Positions 33,659-41,033 of a stretch of DNA of 46,969 nt are shown in pieces. Source of the DNA: Bacteroidaceae bacterium (lineage in GTDB: Bacteria; Bacteroidota; Bacteroidia; Bacteroidales; Bacteroidaceae); contig JAFXZK010000057.1 of assembly GCA_017541265.1 (NCBI GenBank), positions 1 to 46,969 on the forward strand. The letters run 5' to 3'. Below the pieces are notes generated by a model. The model saw nothing but the letters and a program-made list of their open reading frames with translations. It ran no database searches and was not told where the DNA came from. A program made the position numbers and the translations under genes. Within the stretch, counting starts at the first letter, position 1, and the number at the start of each line of letters is the position of its first letter.

Positions 33659-35173
33659 ATGGCAATAAGTGAAGATTTAGGGGCATTAATTAGGGAGAAC
33701 TTCGCCCACAATCCGACGAAAGAGCAGGAAAAAGCCATCTTTCTGCTCTCCGACTTCCTGCTCTCGCGGAAGCGCGACACCGTTTTTCTGCTCAAGGGGT
33801 ATGCCGGCACAGGCAAAACGTCGCTTCTGGCAGCTCTGGTGCGCACGATGCAGCAGTTGGAACAGCGCTTCATGCTGCTTGCTCCGACGGGACGCGCCGC
33901 CAAGGTGCTGTCCTCCTACGCAGATGCACCCGCCTTTACGATACATAGGAAGATATACCGGCAGAAGTCCATCACCGAGATGGATGTGTTTCAGAACGAT
34001 GTCAACCTGAAGCAGGACACGCTCTTCATCATCGACGAGGCGTCAATGATTGCCAACGAGAGTGGCGGCAGCTCCATGTTCGGCACGGGACGACTGCTCG
34101 ACGACCTCATGCACTACGTCTATTCATGCGACGGCTGCCGCCTCATGCTTGTGGGCGACACGGCACAGCTTCCTCCCGTCGGCGAGATAGACAGCCCCGC
34201 CCTGAACCGCATGATGCTGGAGGGCTACGGTATGGAGGTGACGGAGTTTTGCCTGACGCAAGTCGTGCGCCAGCTTGAGGAGTCGGGCATCCTGTGGAAT
34301 GCCACGATGCTCCGCAGCCTCATACAGCGCGACGAGATGTCCGCCTTCCCCAAGCTTCGGGGCAAGAGTTTCCCAGACGTCAAAGTGCTTCCCGGCGACG
34401 AACTCATCGAAGCCCTCGAAGACAGCTACCGCCGATACGGCACCGACGGCACCATCGTGGTGACGCGCAGCAACAAGCGTGCCAACATCTTTAACAACGG
34501 CATCCGCGCCCGCATCCTCGACCATGAAGAGGAACTCTCCAGCGGCGACCTGATTATGGTGGCGAAGAATAACTATTATTGGACAGAAGCCAACAGCCCC
34601 CTCCCCGCTCCCCCTTTGGGGGAGTGCACCAATGCCGCAGTATCTTCCTCCGCAGCACTCCCCCAAAGGGGGAGCGGGGAGGGGGCTGTGCTTTCTTTCA
34701 TCGCCAACGGCGACGTCGCTGTTGTGCGCCGCCTCCGCAACGAGCGGTCGTTCTATGGCTTCCGCTTTGTCGACGCAACACTTATGTTCCCCGACTACGA
34801 CCGATTAGAAATGGATGTCACCGTCTTGCTCGACACCCTGCAAAGCGAGGCGCCCGCCTTGACGCGCCAGCAACAGGAAGCCCTCTTCAACGGCGTTTGG
34901 GAAGACTATCCCGAGCTGACAAACAAGCGCGACAGGATGAAGCAGTTGCGACAGGACAAGCACTACAACGCGCTGCAAATCAAGTATGCCTACGCCGTCA
35001 CCTGCCACAAAGCGCAGGGCGGGCAATGGGAGCACGTCTATATCGACCAAGGCTACATCACCGAGGAGATGCTCTCGCCCGACTATTTCCGCTGGCTCTA
35101 CACCGCCATCACCAGGGCAACGGAGCAGGTCTATCTCGTCAACTGGCCCGACGCCGCACTCTCCGATGCCTGA
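33659..35173 (+). CDS. RecD-like / Dda-type ATP-dependent DNA helicase
   Basis: The 504-residue product has the SF1 motifs KGYAGTGKTS (Walker A), LAPTGRAAKVL (Ia), FIIDEASMI (II), MLVGDTAQLPPVG (III) and, near the C-terminus, YAYAVTCHKAQGGQWEHVYID (V) and WLYTAITRAT (VI). It belongs to the RecD2/Dda-like 5'-3' helicases found in Bacteroidetes. A palindromic element is inserted in frame at about residues 313-344 (SPLPAPPLGEC ... ALPQRGSGEG), in the part between motifs III and V. If the insert is tolerated it must lie in a surface loop. Confidence 0.88.
   Translation: MAISEDLGALIRENFAHNPTKEQEKAIFLLSDFLLSRKRDTVFLLKGYAGTGKTSLLAALVRTMQQLEQRFMLLAPTGRAAKVLSSYADAPAFTIHRKIYRQKSITEMDVFQNDVNLKQDTLFIIDEASMIANESGGSSMFGTGRLLDDLMHYVYSCDGCRLMLVGDTAQLPPVGEIDSPALNRMMLEGYGMEVTEFCLTQVVRQLEESGILWNATMLRSLIQRDEMSAFPKLRGKSFPDVKVLPGDELIEALEDSYRRYGTDGTIVVTRSNKRANIFNNGIRARILDHEEELSSGDLIMVAKNNYYWTEANSPLPAPPLGECTNAAVSSSAALPQRGSGEGAVLSFIANGDVAVVRRLRNERSFYGFRFVDATLMFPDYDRLEMDVTVLLDTLQSEAPALTRQQQEALFNGVWEDYPELTNKRDRMKQLRQDKHYNALQIKYAYAVTCHKAQGGQWEHVYIDQGYITEEMLSPDYFRWLYTAITRATEQVYLVNWPDAALSDA
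34594..34688 (+). repeat. in-frame palindromic insert with perfect 34-bp arms in the RecD-like helicase
   Basis: The arms 34594-34627 (CAGCCCCCTCCCCGCTCCCC...) and 34655-34688 are exact inverse copies around a 27-nt loop. Each arm also contains its own hairpin, CTCCCCCTTTGGGGGAG. The left arm is identical over all 34 bases to that in rfbD (35917-35950). The arm has no stop codon in any of six frames. Confidence 0.9.
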
Positions 35174-35215
35174 CCTCAAATTGTCTTAACGGCAACACAA
35201 CAGCAAGCGTTCATT

Positions 35216-35303
35216 GCTTAGTCATGATAAAGCAATTGCTTATTCATGATGAAGCAATTGCTTGGTCATGATGAAGCAATTGCTTGGTCATGATGAAGCA
35301 ACG
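35216..35303. repeat. 22-bp tandem repeat, four copies
   Basis: Units 35216-35237, 35238-35259, 35260-35281 and 35282-35303 follow GCTTGGTCATGATGAAGCAATT with few changes. Each can fold as TTGCTT-N10-AAGCAA, with TCATGA in the loop, and unit junctions give the palindrome AAGCAATTGCTT. It lies 43 nt after the helicase stop in the 291-nt spacer before rfbD. It is too short and spacer-free to be a CRISPR array. Confidence 0.9.
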
Positions 35304-35430
35304 ACAAGTCCACGCTATCTTTTTTTACTGACCTGCCCGATACTATTCCCGGCACGTCCCGTTTTTTCTGTAATCACACAAATAAAAGAAAAAAAAAGCC
35401 GCATTTGGCAACAGTTTAATTATTTTTAAC

Positions 35431-35439
35431 TATCTTTGT
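35431..35439 (+). promoter_or_regulatory. -7 element of the rfbD-to-CHAT operon
   Basis: TATCTTTGT matches TAnnTTTGY; a TTTG lies at 35404-35407, 23 nt upstream. Transcription would start near 35445, about 20 nt before rfbD. I find no other clear promoter before 44414. Confidence 0.6.
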
Positions 35440-35464
35440 ACGCCGAATATATGTAATATAGACA

Positions 35465-36445
35465 ATGAATATACTCGTCACAGGAGCAAACGGACAATTG
35501 GGCAACGAAATGCGCATCGTGTCGAAAGGCTCGTCGGACAGATATATTTTTACGGATGTCACGCAGCAAGAAGGCGTGGGAACCGTCTTTCTGGACATCA
35601 CCGACCTCGATGCCATCCGCGCCATGGTCAGGGAAAACGACGTGCAGGCCATCGTGAACTGCGCAGCATGGACCAACGTAGATGCAGCGGAAGCACCGGA
35701 GAACCATGCATTGGTCGAGAAGCTCAACGCCATAGCCCCGGAGAACCTCGCCAAAGCCATGAAGGAGGTCGGCGGCTGGCTCATACAAATATCCACGGAC
35801 TACGTCTTCGGCAAGGAACCCTACAACACCCCCTGCCGCCCCGACCAGCAAGGCACACCGACAGGCGTCTATGGCGAGACAAAGAAGATTGGAGAGGAGC
35901 GAATAATAAAGGCCTACAGCCCCCTCCCCGCTCCCCCTTTGGGGGAGTGCTCTATGAAGCCTGATGTTTGCCAGCTTGGACACTCCCCCAAAGGGGGAGC
36001 AGGAGGGGGCTTCATCATCATCCGCACGGCATGGCTCTACAGCGAGTTTGGCAAGAACTTCTGCAAGACGATGTTGGGCCTCACCGCCACCAAGCCGCAG
36101 CTCAAGGTTGTCTTCGACCAATGCGGCACACCGACGTACGCCCTCGACCTGGCAAAAGCCATTCAGGTCATCCTCGCGAAGCCCGTGCAAGGCATCTACC
36201 ACTTCTCGAACGAAGGCGTCTGCTCGTGGTACGACTTCACGCAGATGATAGCCCGCATAGCCGGACACAAGGACTGCGAGATACTGCCCTGCTACTCGAC
36301 AGAGTACCCAAGTCCCGTGAAGCGTCCCGCCTACTCCGTACTGGACAAGCGTAGCATCCGCGAGACCTTCGGCGTACAGGTTCCCTACTGGGTCGATTCG
36401 CTGGAAAAATGCATCGCTAACATAAAAAAGAATGGTTCGTTATAA
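35465..36445 (+). CDS. rfbD: dTDP-4-dehydrorhamnose reductase
   Basis: The 326-residue product begins MNILVTGANGQLGNEM (NAD(P)-binding G-x-x-G-x-x-G) and has VNCAAWTNVDAAE, the ISTDYVFG serine motif and YGETKK (the Y-x-x-x-K dyad). It reduces dTDP-4-keto-L-rhamnose to dTDP-L-rhamnose for surface polysaccharide. It is about 30 residues longer than usual because a palindromic element is inserted in frame at about residues 152-183, just before IIIRTAWLYSEFGKNF. The adjacent rfbC and rfbB supply the earlier steps; rfbA is not in the window. Confidence 0.95.
   Translation: MNILVTGANGQLGNEMRIVSKGSSDRYIFTDVTQQEGVGTVFLDITDLDAIRAMVRENDVQAIVNCAAWTNVDAAEAPENHALVEKLNAIAPENLAKAMKEVGGWLIQISTDYVFGKEPYNTPCRPDQQGTPTGVYGETKKIGEERIIKAYSPLPAPPLGECSMKPDVCQLGHSPKGGAGGGFIIIRTAWLYSEFGKNFCKTMLGLTATKPQLKVVFDQCGTPTYALDLAKAIQVILAKPVQGIYHFSNEGVCSWYDFTQMIARIAGHKDCEILPCYSTEYPSPVKRPAYSVLDKRSIRETFGVQVPYWVDSLEKCIANIKKNGSL
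35917..36012 (+). repeat. in-frame palindromic insert in rfbD
   Basis: The left arm 35917-35950 is identical to that in the RecD-like helicase. The right arm (about 35981-36011) is its inverse with a one-base deletion, which puts it in another frame (HSPKGGAGGGF rather than ALPQRGSGEG). The loop is about 30 nt and unlike those of the other copies. The frame stays open, adding about 32 residues. Confidence 0.88.
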
Positions 36446-36479
36446 CGATATAACGTCATAAAGAAAAGGAAAAAGAAAT

Positions 36480-37034
36480 ATGGAAGTAATCAAGACAGCC
36501 ATTAAGGGCTTACTCATCATAGAACCCCGCATCTTCAAAGATGCACGCGGCTATTTCTTCGAGTCATTCTCCCAACGGGAGTTTGAAGAGAAGGTCGGCC
36601 CCATCAATTTCGTGCAGGACAACGAAAGCATGTCATCCTACGGTGTTATGCGCGGCCTGCACTTCCAACGTCCGCCCTACACACAGAGCAAGCTCGTTCG
36701 CTGCGTGAAAGGTGCAGTGCTCGATGTGGCCGTTGACATACGCAAAGGCTCACCCACCTACGGGCAGCACGTCGCAGTGGAGCTGACCGGAGAAAACCAC
36801 CGGCAGTTCTTCATCTCTAAAGGTTTTGCACATGGCTTTGCCGTGCTGAGCGAGACAGCCGTCTTCCAGTACAAGTGCGACGAGTTCTACCACCCCGAAG
36901 CCGACGATGGCATCTCCATCACAGACGAAAGCCTCGGCATCGACTGGCGCATCCCCACCGAGAAAGCCATCCTAAGCGAGAAGGACACACGCCACGCCTG
37001 CCTTAAAGACTTCGACAGCCCCTTCTATTCATAA
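36480..37034 (+). CDS. rfbC: dTDP-4-dehydrorhamnose 3,5-epimerase
   Basis: The 184-residue product begins MEVIKTAIKGLLIIEPRIFKD and has the cupin-fold signatures GYFFESFSQREF, MRGLHFQRPPYTQSKLVRC (catalytic histidine) and FISKGFAHGFAVLS. It epimerises dTDP-4-keto-6-deoxyglucose at C3 and C5. The length is normal. It lies 34 nt after rfbD. Confidence 0.96.
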   Translation: MEVIKTAIKGLLIIEPRIFKDARGYFFESFSQREFEEKVGPINFVQDNESMSSYGVMRGLHFQRPPYTQSKLVRCVKGAVLDVAVDIRKGSPTYGQHVAVELTGENHRQFFISKGFAHGFAVLSETAVFQYKCDEFYHPEADDGISITDESLGIDWRIPTEKAILSEKDTRHACLKDFDSPFYS

Positions 37035-37060
37035 TTCTTAATTCATAATTCATAATTGTT
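37029..37060. repeat. AATTCATAATT spacer repeat between rfbC and rfbB
   Basis: Three degenerate copies of an AATTCATAATT-like unit, period about 10 bp, overlap the rfbC stop and fill the spacer to rfbB. It belongs to the periodic spacer-repeat class seen across the window. Confidence 0.5.
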
Positions 37061-37064
37061 ATAT

Positions 37065-38201
37065 ATGAAACGAAATATCGTCATCACAGGCGGAGCCGGG
37101 TTCATCGGCAGTCACGTCGTACGGCTCTTCGTCAACAAGTACCCGGAGTACAACATCATCAACCTCGACAAGCTGACCTACGCCGGCAACCTCGCCAACC
37201 TCAAGGACATCGAGAACAAGCCCAACTACAAGTTCGTCCGCATGGACATCTGCGACTTCGATGCCTTCCTGAAGCTCATGCAGGACGAAAAGGTCGACGG
37301 CATCATCCACCTCGCAGCAGAGAGCCATGTGGACCGCTCTATCAAAGACCCCTTCACCTTCGCCCGTACCAATGTCATGGGCACACTCTCCCTCTTGCAG
37401 GCAGCCAAGCTCTACTGGGAAAGCCTGCCGGAGAAGTACGAAGGCAAGCGCTTCTACCACATCTCGACCGACGAGGTGTATGGCGCACTCGAAATGACCA
37501 ACCCCGAAGGCATCGAGCCGCCCTTCACCACGACAGCCAGCAGCTCCGAGCACCATCTGGCATACGGCAAGGACTTCTTCTACGAGACAACGAAGTACAA
37601 CCCGCACAGTCCGTACTCGGCATCGAAGGCCTCGAGCGACCACTTCGTACGCGCCTTCCACGACACATACGGAATGCCGACCATCGTGACGAACTGCTCC
37701 AACAACTACGGCCCTTATCAGTTCCCCGAGAAGCTGATACCCCTCTTCATCAACAACATACGCCACCGCAAGCCGCTCCCTGTCTATGGCAAGGGCGAGA
37801 ACGTGCGCGACTGGCTCTACGTTGAGGATCACGCCCGCGCCATCGACACCATCTTCCACAACGGTACCATCGCCGAGACCTACAACATCGGCGGCTTCAA
37901 CGAATGGAAGAACATCGACATCATCAAGACCGTCATCAAGACCGTTGACCGTCTGCTTGGCCGTCCCGAAGGCGCAGACCTCGACCTCATCACCTACGTC
38001 ACAGACCGCCTCGGCCACGACGCACGCTATGCCATCGACTCCACCAAGCTCCAGAAGGAACTCGGCTGGGAACCGTCGCTCCAGTTCGAGGAAGGCATCG
38101 AGAAGACCGTCAAGTGGTATCTCGACAACCAGGCGTGGATGGACAATGTCACCTCTGGCGACTACCAGAAGTATTATGAAGACATGTACGACAAGAGATA
38201 A
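37065..38201 (+). CDS. rfbB: dTDP-glucose 4,6-dehydratase
   Basis: With the ATG at 37065 the product is 378 residues and begins MKRNIVITGGAGFIGSHVVR (NAD-binding G-x-x-G-x-x-G). It has HLAAESHVDRSI, HISTDEVYG and YSASKASSDH (the Y-x-x-x-K dyad), all typical of RmlB. It converts dTDP-glucose to dTDP-4-keto-6-deoxyglucose. A TTG at 37056 is open but less likely as a start. It is followed after 33 nt by the OmpA gene, without a visible terminator. Confidence 0.96.
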   Translation: MKRNIVITGGAGFIGSHVVRLFVNKYPEYNIINLDKLTYAGNLANLKDIENKPNYKFVRMDICDFDAFLKLMQDEKVDGIIHLAAESHVDRSIKDPFTFARTNVMGTLSLLQAAKLYWESLPEKYEGKRFYHISTDEVYGALEMTNPEGIEPPFTTTASSSEHHLAYGKDFFYETTKYNPHSPYSASKASSDHFVRAFHDTYGMPTIVTNCSNNYGPYQFPEKLIPLFINNIRHRKPLPVYGKGENVRDWLYVEDHARAIDTIFHNGTIAETYNIGGFNEWKNIDIIKTVIKTVDRLLGRPEGADLDLITYVTDRLGHDARYAIDSTKLQKELGWEPSLQFEEGIEKTVKWYLDNQAWMDNVTSGDYQKYYEDMYDKR

Positions 38202-38234
38202 AAGAACAAACATAAACCAAATAAACATTAAACT

Positions 38235-39359
38235 ATGATGACTCGTATTCAAACACGACTGACAGCATTGCTCACGGCAGCAATGCTCACAACGGTATTC
38301 TCCGCACATGCCCAGGAGGAGAAGTACGTTCCCTATCCTTATGCCTTCATCGGCATACAGGGAGGCGCCCAGACTACTCTCACGGATTACAACAACTGGA
38401 AACTCATCACGCCCACTGCCAGTGTCCACATTGGTGTGCACTTCACGCCCGCATTCGCTGTAAGGCTGCATGTCAACGGCGTCTGGAACAAAGGCGGCAT
38501 CTACGGCTTTGGCTATGACACGACTTACAAATACAAGTACGCGACAAGCAACCTCGATGCCATGATCAACCTGGTCAACCTCTTTTCAAAAGGGGACTAC
38601 CATCCTGTAAATCTCTATCTCATTGGCGGTGTAGGCATCAACTATGCCTGGAACAACGAGGTATCCCCGCTCTTGAACCGGTACATTCCTCTGTCAAACA
38701 GCAGGAACCGCCTGAGCCACAACTTCCGCATTGGCACCATGCTCGACGTGAACATCGCACGCAATTGGAGTGTCAACCTTGAAGTTGCAGCAAACAGCTT
38801 AAGCGACCGCTACAACAGCAAAATCAACGGCAACGACGACTGGCAGATTACGGCACAGCTTGGTCTGACATACAAGTTCGGCGTCCGCCACAAAGTAAAG
38901 AGCAACCGCGCTGCTGATATTATCGAGACTCCCGAGACAAACACAGGACAGACCGAGACAACCCCTGCCAACACAAATGTTGAGATTGCCAAACCCGAAC
39001 CGACTCCTGCACCGGCACCCGTAGTGAAGGAAGAGAGCATCACCCGCAACATCTTCTTCGGACTCCGTGAAACAAAGGTTTCTTCTACAGAGCAGGCCAA
39101 GCTTGCAGAAGCAGCAAAGTGGCTCAAGGAACATCCCGAAGCAAAAGTCACCGTCACTGGTTATGCCGACAAGGGTACTGGCACAGCCGCTGTCAATGCC
39201 CGCTACGCCAAGCAGCGTGCCGAATCCGTGACAAAGGAACTGACCAAGAAATACGGCATCGATGCAAAACGCATCACCACCTCCTCAAAGGGTGACACCG
39301 TACAGCCCTTCGCCAACAATGACGAGAACCGCGTCACTATCGTGATTGCAAAAGAATAA
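38235..39359 (+). CDS. OmpA-family outer membrane protein
   Basis: The 374-residue product has a signal peptide (cleavage near SAHAQ). Residues about 30-220 are a beta-barrel-like domain (alternating hydrophobic strands, ending GLTYKFGVRHK). A proline/threonine-rich linker (about 230-265) follows, then an OmpA C-terminal domain (about 268-374) with VTVTGYADKGTGTAAVNARYAKQR, the peptidoglycan-binding helix region. It would tether the outer membrane to the cell wall. It lies 20 nt before the CHASE2 gene and is part of the same transcription unit. Two adjacent ATGs can serve as start. Confidence 0.9.
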   Translation: MMTRIQTRLTALLTAAMLTTVFSAHAQEEKYVPYPYAFIGIQGGAQTTLTDYNNWKLITPTASVHIGVHFTPAFAVRLHVNGVWNKGGIYGFGYDTTYKYKYATSNLDAMINLVNLFSKGDYHPVNLYLIGGVGINYAWNNEVSPLLNRYIPLSNSRNRLSHNFRIGTMLDVNIARNWSVNLEVAANSLSDRYNSKINGNDDWQITAQLGLTYKFGVRHKVKSNRAADIIETPETNTGQTETTPANTNVEIAKPEPTPAPAPVVKEESITRNIFFGLRETKVSSTEQAKLAEAAKWLKEHPEAKVTVTGYADKGTGTAAVNARYAKQRAESVTKELTKKYGIDAKRITTSSKGDTVQPFANNDENRVTIVIAKE

Positions 39360-39379
39360 TTCATCACCTTGACTATAGT

Positions 39380-40552
39380 ATGCGACGAGTCAAAACAATC
39401 CTCTTAACAGTACTGACAGCTATCTGCCGACCACGGCAGATAGCTGCCACTGTTGTGGCATTCATGCTCATCGCCCTGCTTCGCTTCATCGCTTTCCACT
39501 TTGACGTGTTCAATCCCGTGGCACAAGCAACCAAGGGATTCTCTACCACCGACATCTTCTACGACATGATGCTGGCATCGCCTGCCGATACCTGCAGCAC
39601 AATCGTCATCGTAGACATCACCAGTCTGCACGACCGCGACTCAATAGCCTCTGTGCTTGACGAGATTGATGCCCTTGAACCTGCTGCCATCGACATAGAT
39701 GTCGTCTTCGAACATCCCAGGGAACCCATCGGAGACACCCACCTTTGGAACACGGCGGCAACACTCTCCAAGGCCGTCTTCTCTTTCAAGATGATAGACC
39801 CCGACCGCGAACGGAACGAGTTCACACGGCAGGTACACTCCTTCTTTGCCGCAGACCTGGAACTCAACGAAGGTTTTGTCAATGTGGACCGAAGCATGAT
39901 ACGCAACATCCCGCTCTGTCTGGAAATGAAAGGCAAACCCTACCCTTCTGTCATCGCACGCATGATGGAAGTCCTGCAGGACAAGCCCTTTGACTACCAG
40001 AACCATCGCAAACGCCCCATCAACTACGAGCCTACCGTCTTCCGCATCATCCCATACGACTCCATACAGCACTACGCCAAGTACATCACGGGGCATATCG
40101 TGATGTTCGGAGGTGCACACGAAAGTGTCGACATGCTCTATACGCCGTTGGGTCAGATGCACGGCATAGAGGTGTTGTGCTATGCCATGAAGACCATGCT
40201 TGAAATGAAGAAGCAGAACAACTGCACAGGCATCCTTTACTGGCTGCTGACTATCCTGTTCTCATATATTGGTGTTAGCTGCATTATGGCATACAAGGAA
40301 AAGACCTTGCGCATGAGAGATGGTATAATTGGCGACCTGCTACGTACCACGCTCATTACTTCCCTCTTTATCTTCTCGATGATGGTCATATACATATCAG
40401 TCGGATTCATGCTCTTCACCAAATGGCGATTCAGTTTCGACCTGACTCCAACATTGTCCGTAATGGCATTTGCCACCACCGCTGCAGACATTGTTCGCAT
40501 CATTATCAAGTACACATTTCCGCATATATATATAATGTATTATAATAAATAG
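39380..40552 (+). CDS. CHASE2-domain membrane sensor without output domain
   Basis: The 390-residue product has one N-terminal membrane helix (about 21-40). A large periplasmic CHASE2 domain (about 45-280) follows with IVIVDITSLHDRDS, AIDIDVVFEH, INYEP and TGHIVMFGGAHESVDMLYTPLG. Then come three more helices (about 283-302, 320-346, 359-380). CHASE2 normally precedes a kinase, cyclase or phosphodiesterase domain; here the protein ends right after the last helix. It therefore looks like a stand-alone sensor whose output must pass to a partner, perhaps the co-encoded FecR-like or CHAT protein. The ligand is unknown. Confidence 0.87.
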   Translation: MRRVKTILLTVLTAICRPRQIAATVVAFMLIALLRFIAFHFDVFNPVAQATKGFSTTDIFYDMMLASPADTCSTIVIVDITSLHDRDSIASVLDEIDALEPAAIDIDVVFEHPREPIGDTHLWNTAATLSKAVFSFKMIDPDRERNEFTRQVHSFFAADLELNEGFVNVDRSMIRNIPLCLEMKGKPYPSVIARMMEVLQDKPFDYQNHRKRPINYEPTVFRIIPYDSIQHYAKYITGHIVMFGGAHESVDMLYTPLGQMHGIEVLCYAMKTMLEMKKQNNCTGILYWLLTILFSYIGVSCIMAYKEKTLRMRDGIIGDLLRTTLITSLFIFSMMVIYISVGFMLFTKWRFSFDLTPTLSVMAFATTAADIVRIIIKYTFPHIYIMYYNK

Positions 40553-40574
40553 TCAAGGCTAAAAATAACATATC

Positions 40575-41030
40575 ATGAAACGTATTTATTTAAGCACCTC
40601 ACTTTTGATGATGCTTTTTACCTTTTGTGCAAACATTTTTGCACAGGCACCAGTGCAGACCTTTCTTGTCGGAGAGGTAAGCAAGTCTGTCATCCTCTAC
40701 CAGGGCAACAAGAAACTCGCCGTCACCCCTGGCGATGAGCTGCCCCTCGGTGCCATGCTGACCATCCCCGAGAAAGGACGCCTCGTCGTTTACAATGAAG
40801 AGAAGCTGCGTCAGTACACCATCATGCAGGCTGGCACATACACTTTGGCAGAGTTCCTCAATAGCAGCCGCAAGAAGAATGTGCCCGAGAAAGCCTTCAA
40901 GGGCATCATCAAACTTGTTACCGCTGGCGACAAGCTGCCCGACGGCGTGGCAACCATCGACCGCGAGATACGGGCCGATTCTATCGCAGCTCCCACAGAG
41001 ACAGATTCTAACACAGTTCCTCAAGAATAA
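40575..41030 (+). CDS. small secreted FecR-like protein
   Basis: The 151-residue product has a signal peptide (cleavage near NIFAQ). Residues about 30-85 match the FecR-type beta pattern (V-G-E-V then VTPGDELPLGAMLTIPEKGRL), a domain often periplasmic and involved in signalling to membrane proteins. The C-terminal 60 residues are a helix (TLAEFLNSSRKKN) and an acidic, threonine-rich tail. It is sandwiched between CHASE2 (22 nt) and CHAT (3 nt). FecR-like genes next to CHASE2 and CHAT genes are known to me from cyanobacteria. The family call rests on pattern only. Confidence 0.6.
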   Translation: MKRIYLSTSLLMMLFTFCANIFAQAPVQTFLVGEVSKSVILYQGNKKLAVTPGDELPLGAMLTIPEKGRLVVYNEEKLRQYTIMQAGTYTLAEFLNSSRKKNVPEKAFKGIIKLVTAGDKLPDGVATIDREIRADSIAAPTETDSNTVPQE

Positions 41031-41033
41031 GAG

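Noticed and set aside
35216..35303. Possible CRISPR array
   Set aside because: The 22-bp units are directly adjacent with no spacers, and no cas gene is in the window.
39380..40552. CHASE2 protein as an adenylate cyclase or histidine kinase
   Set aside because: The protein ends within about 10 residues of the last membrane helix; there is no cyclase or kinase domain in this or the next frame.
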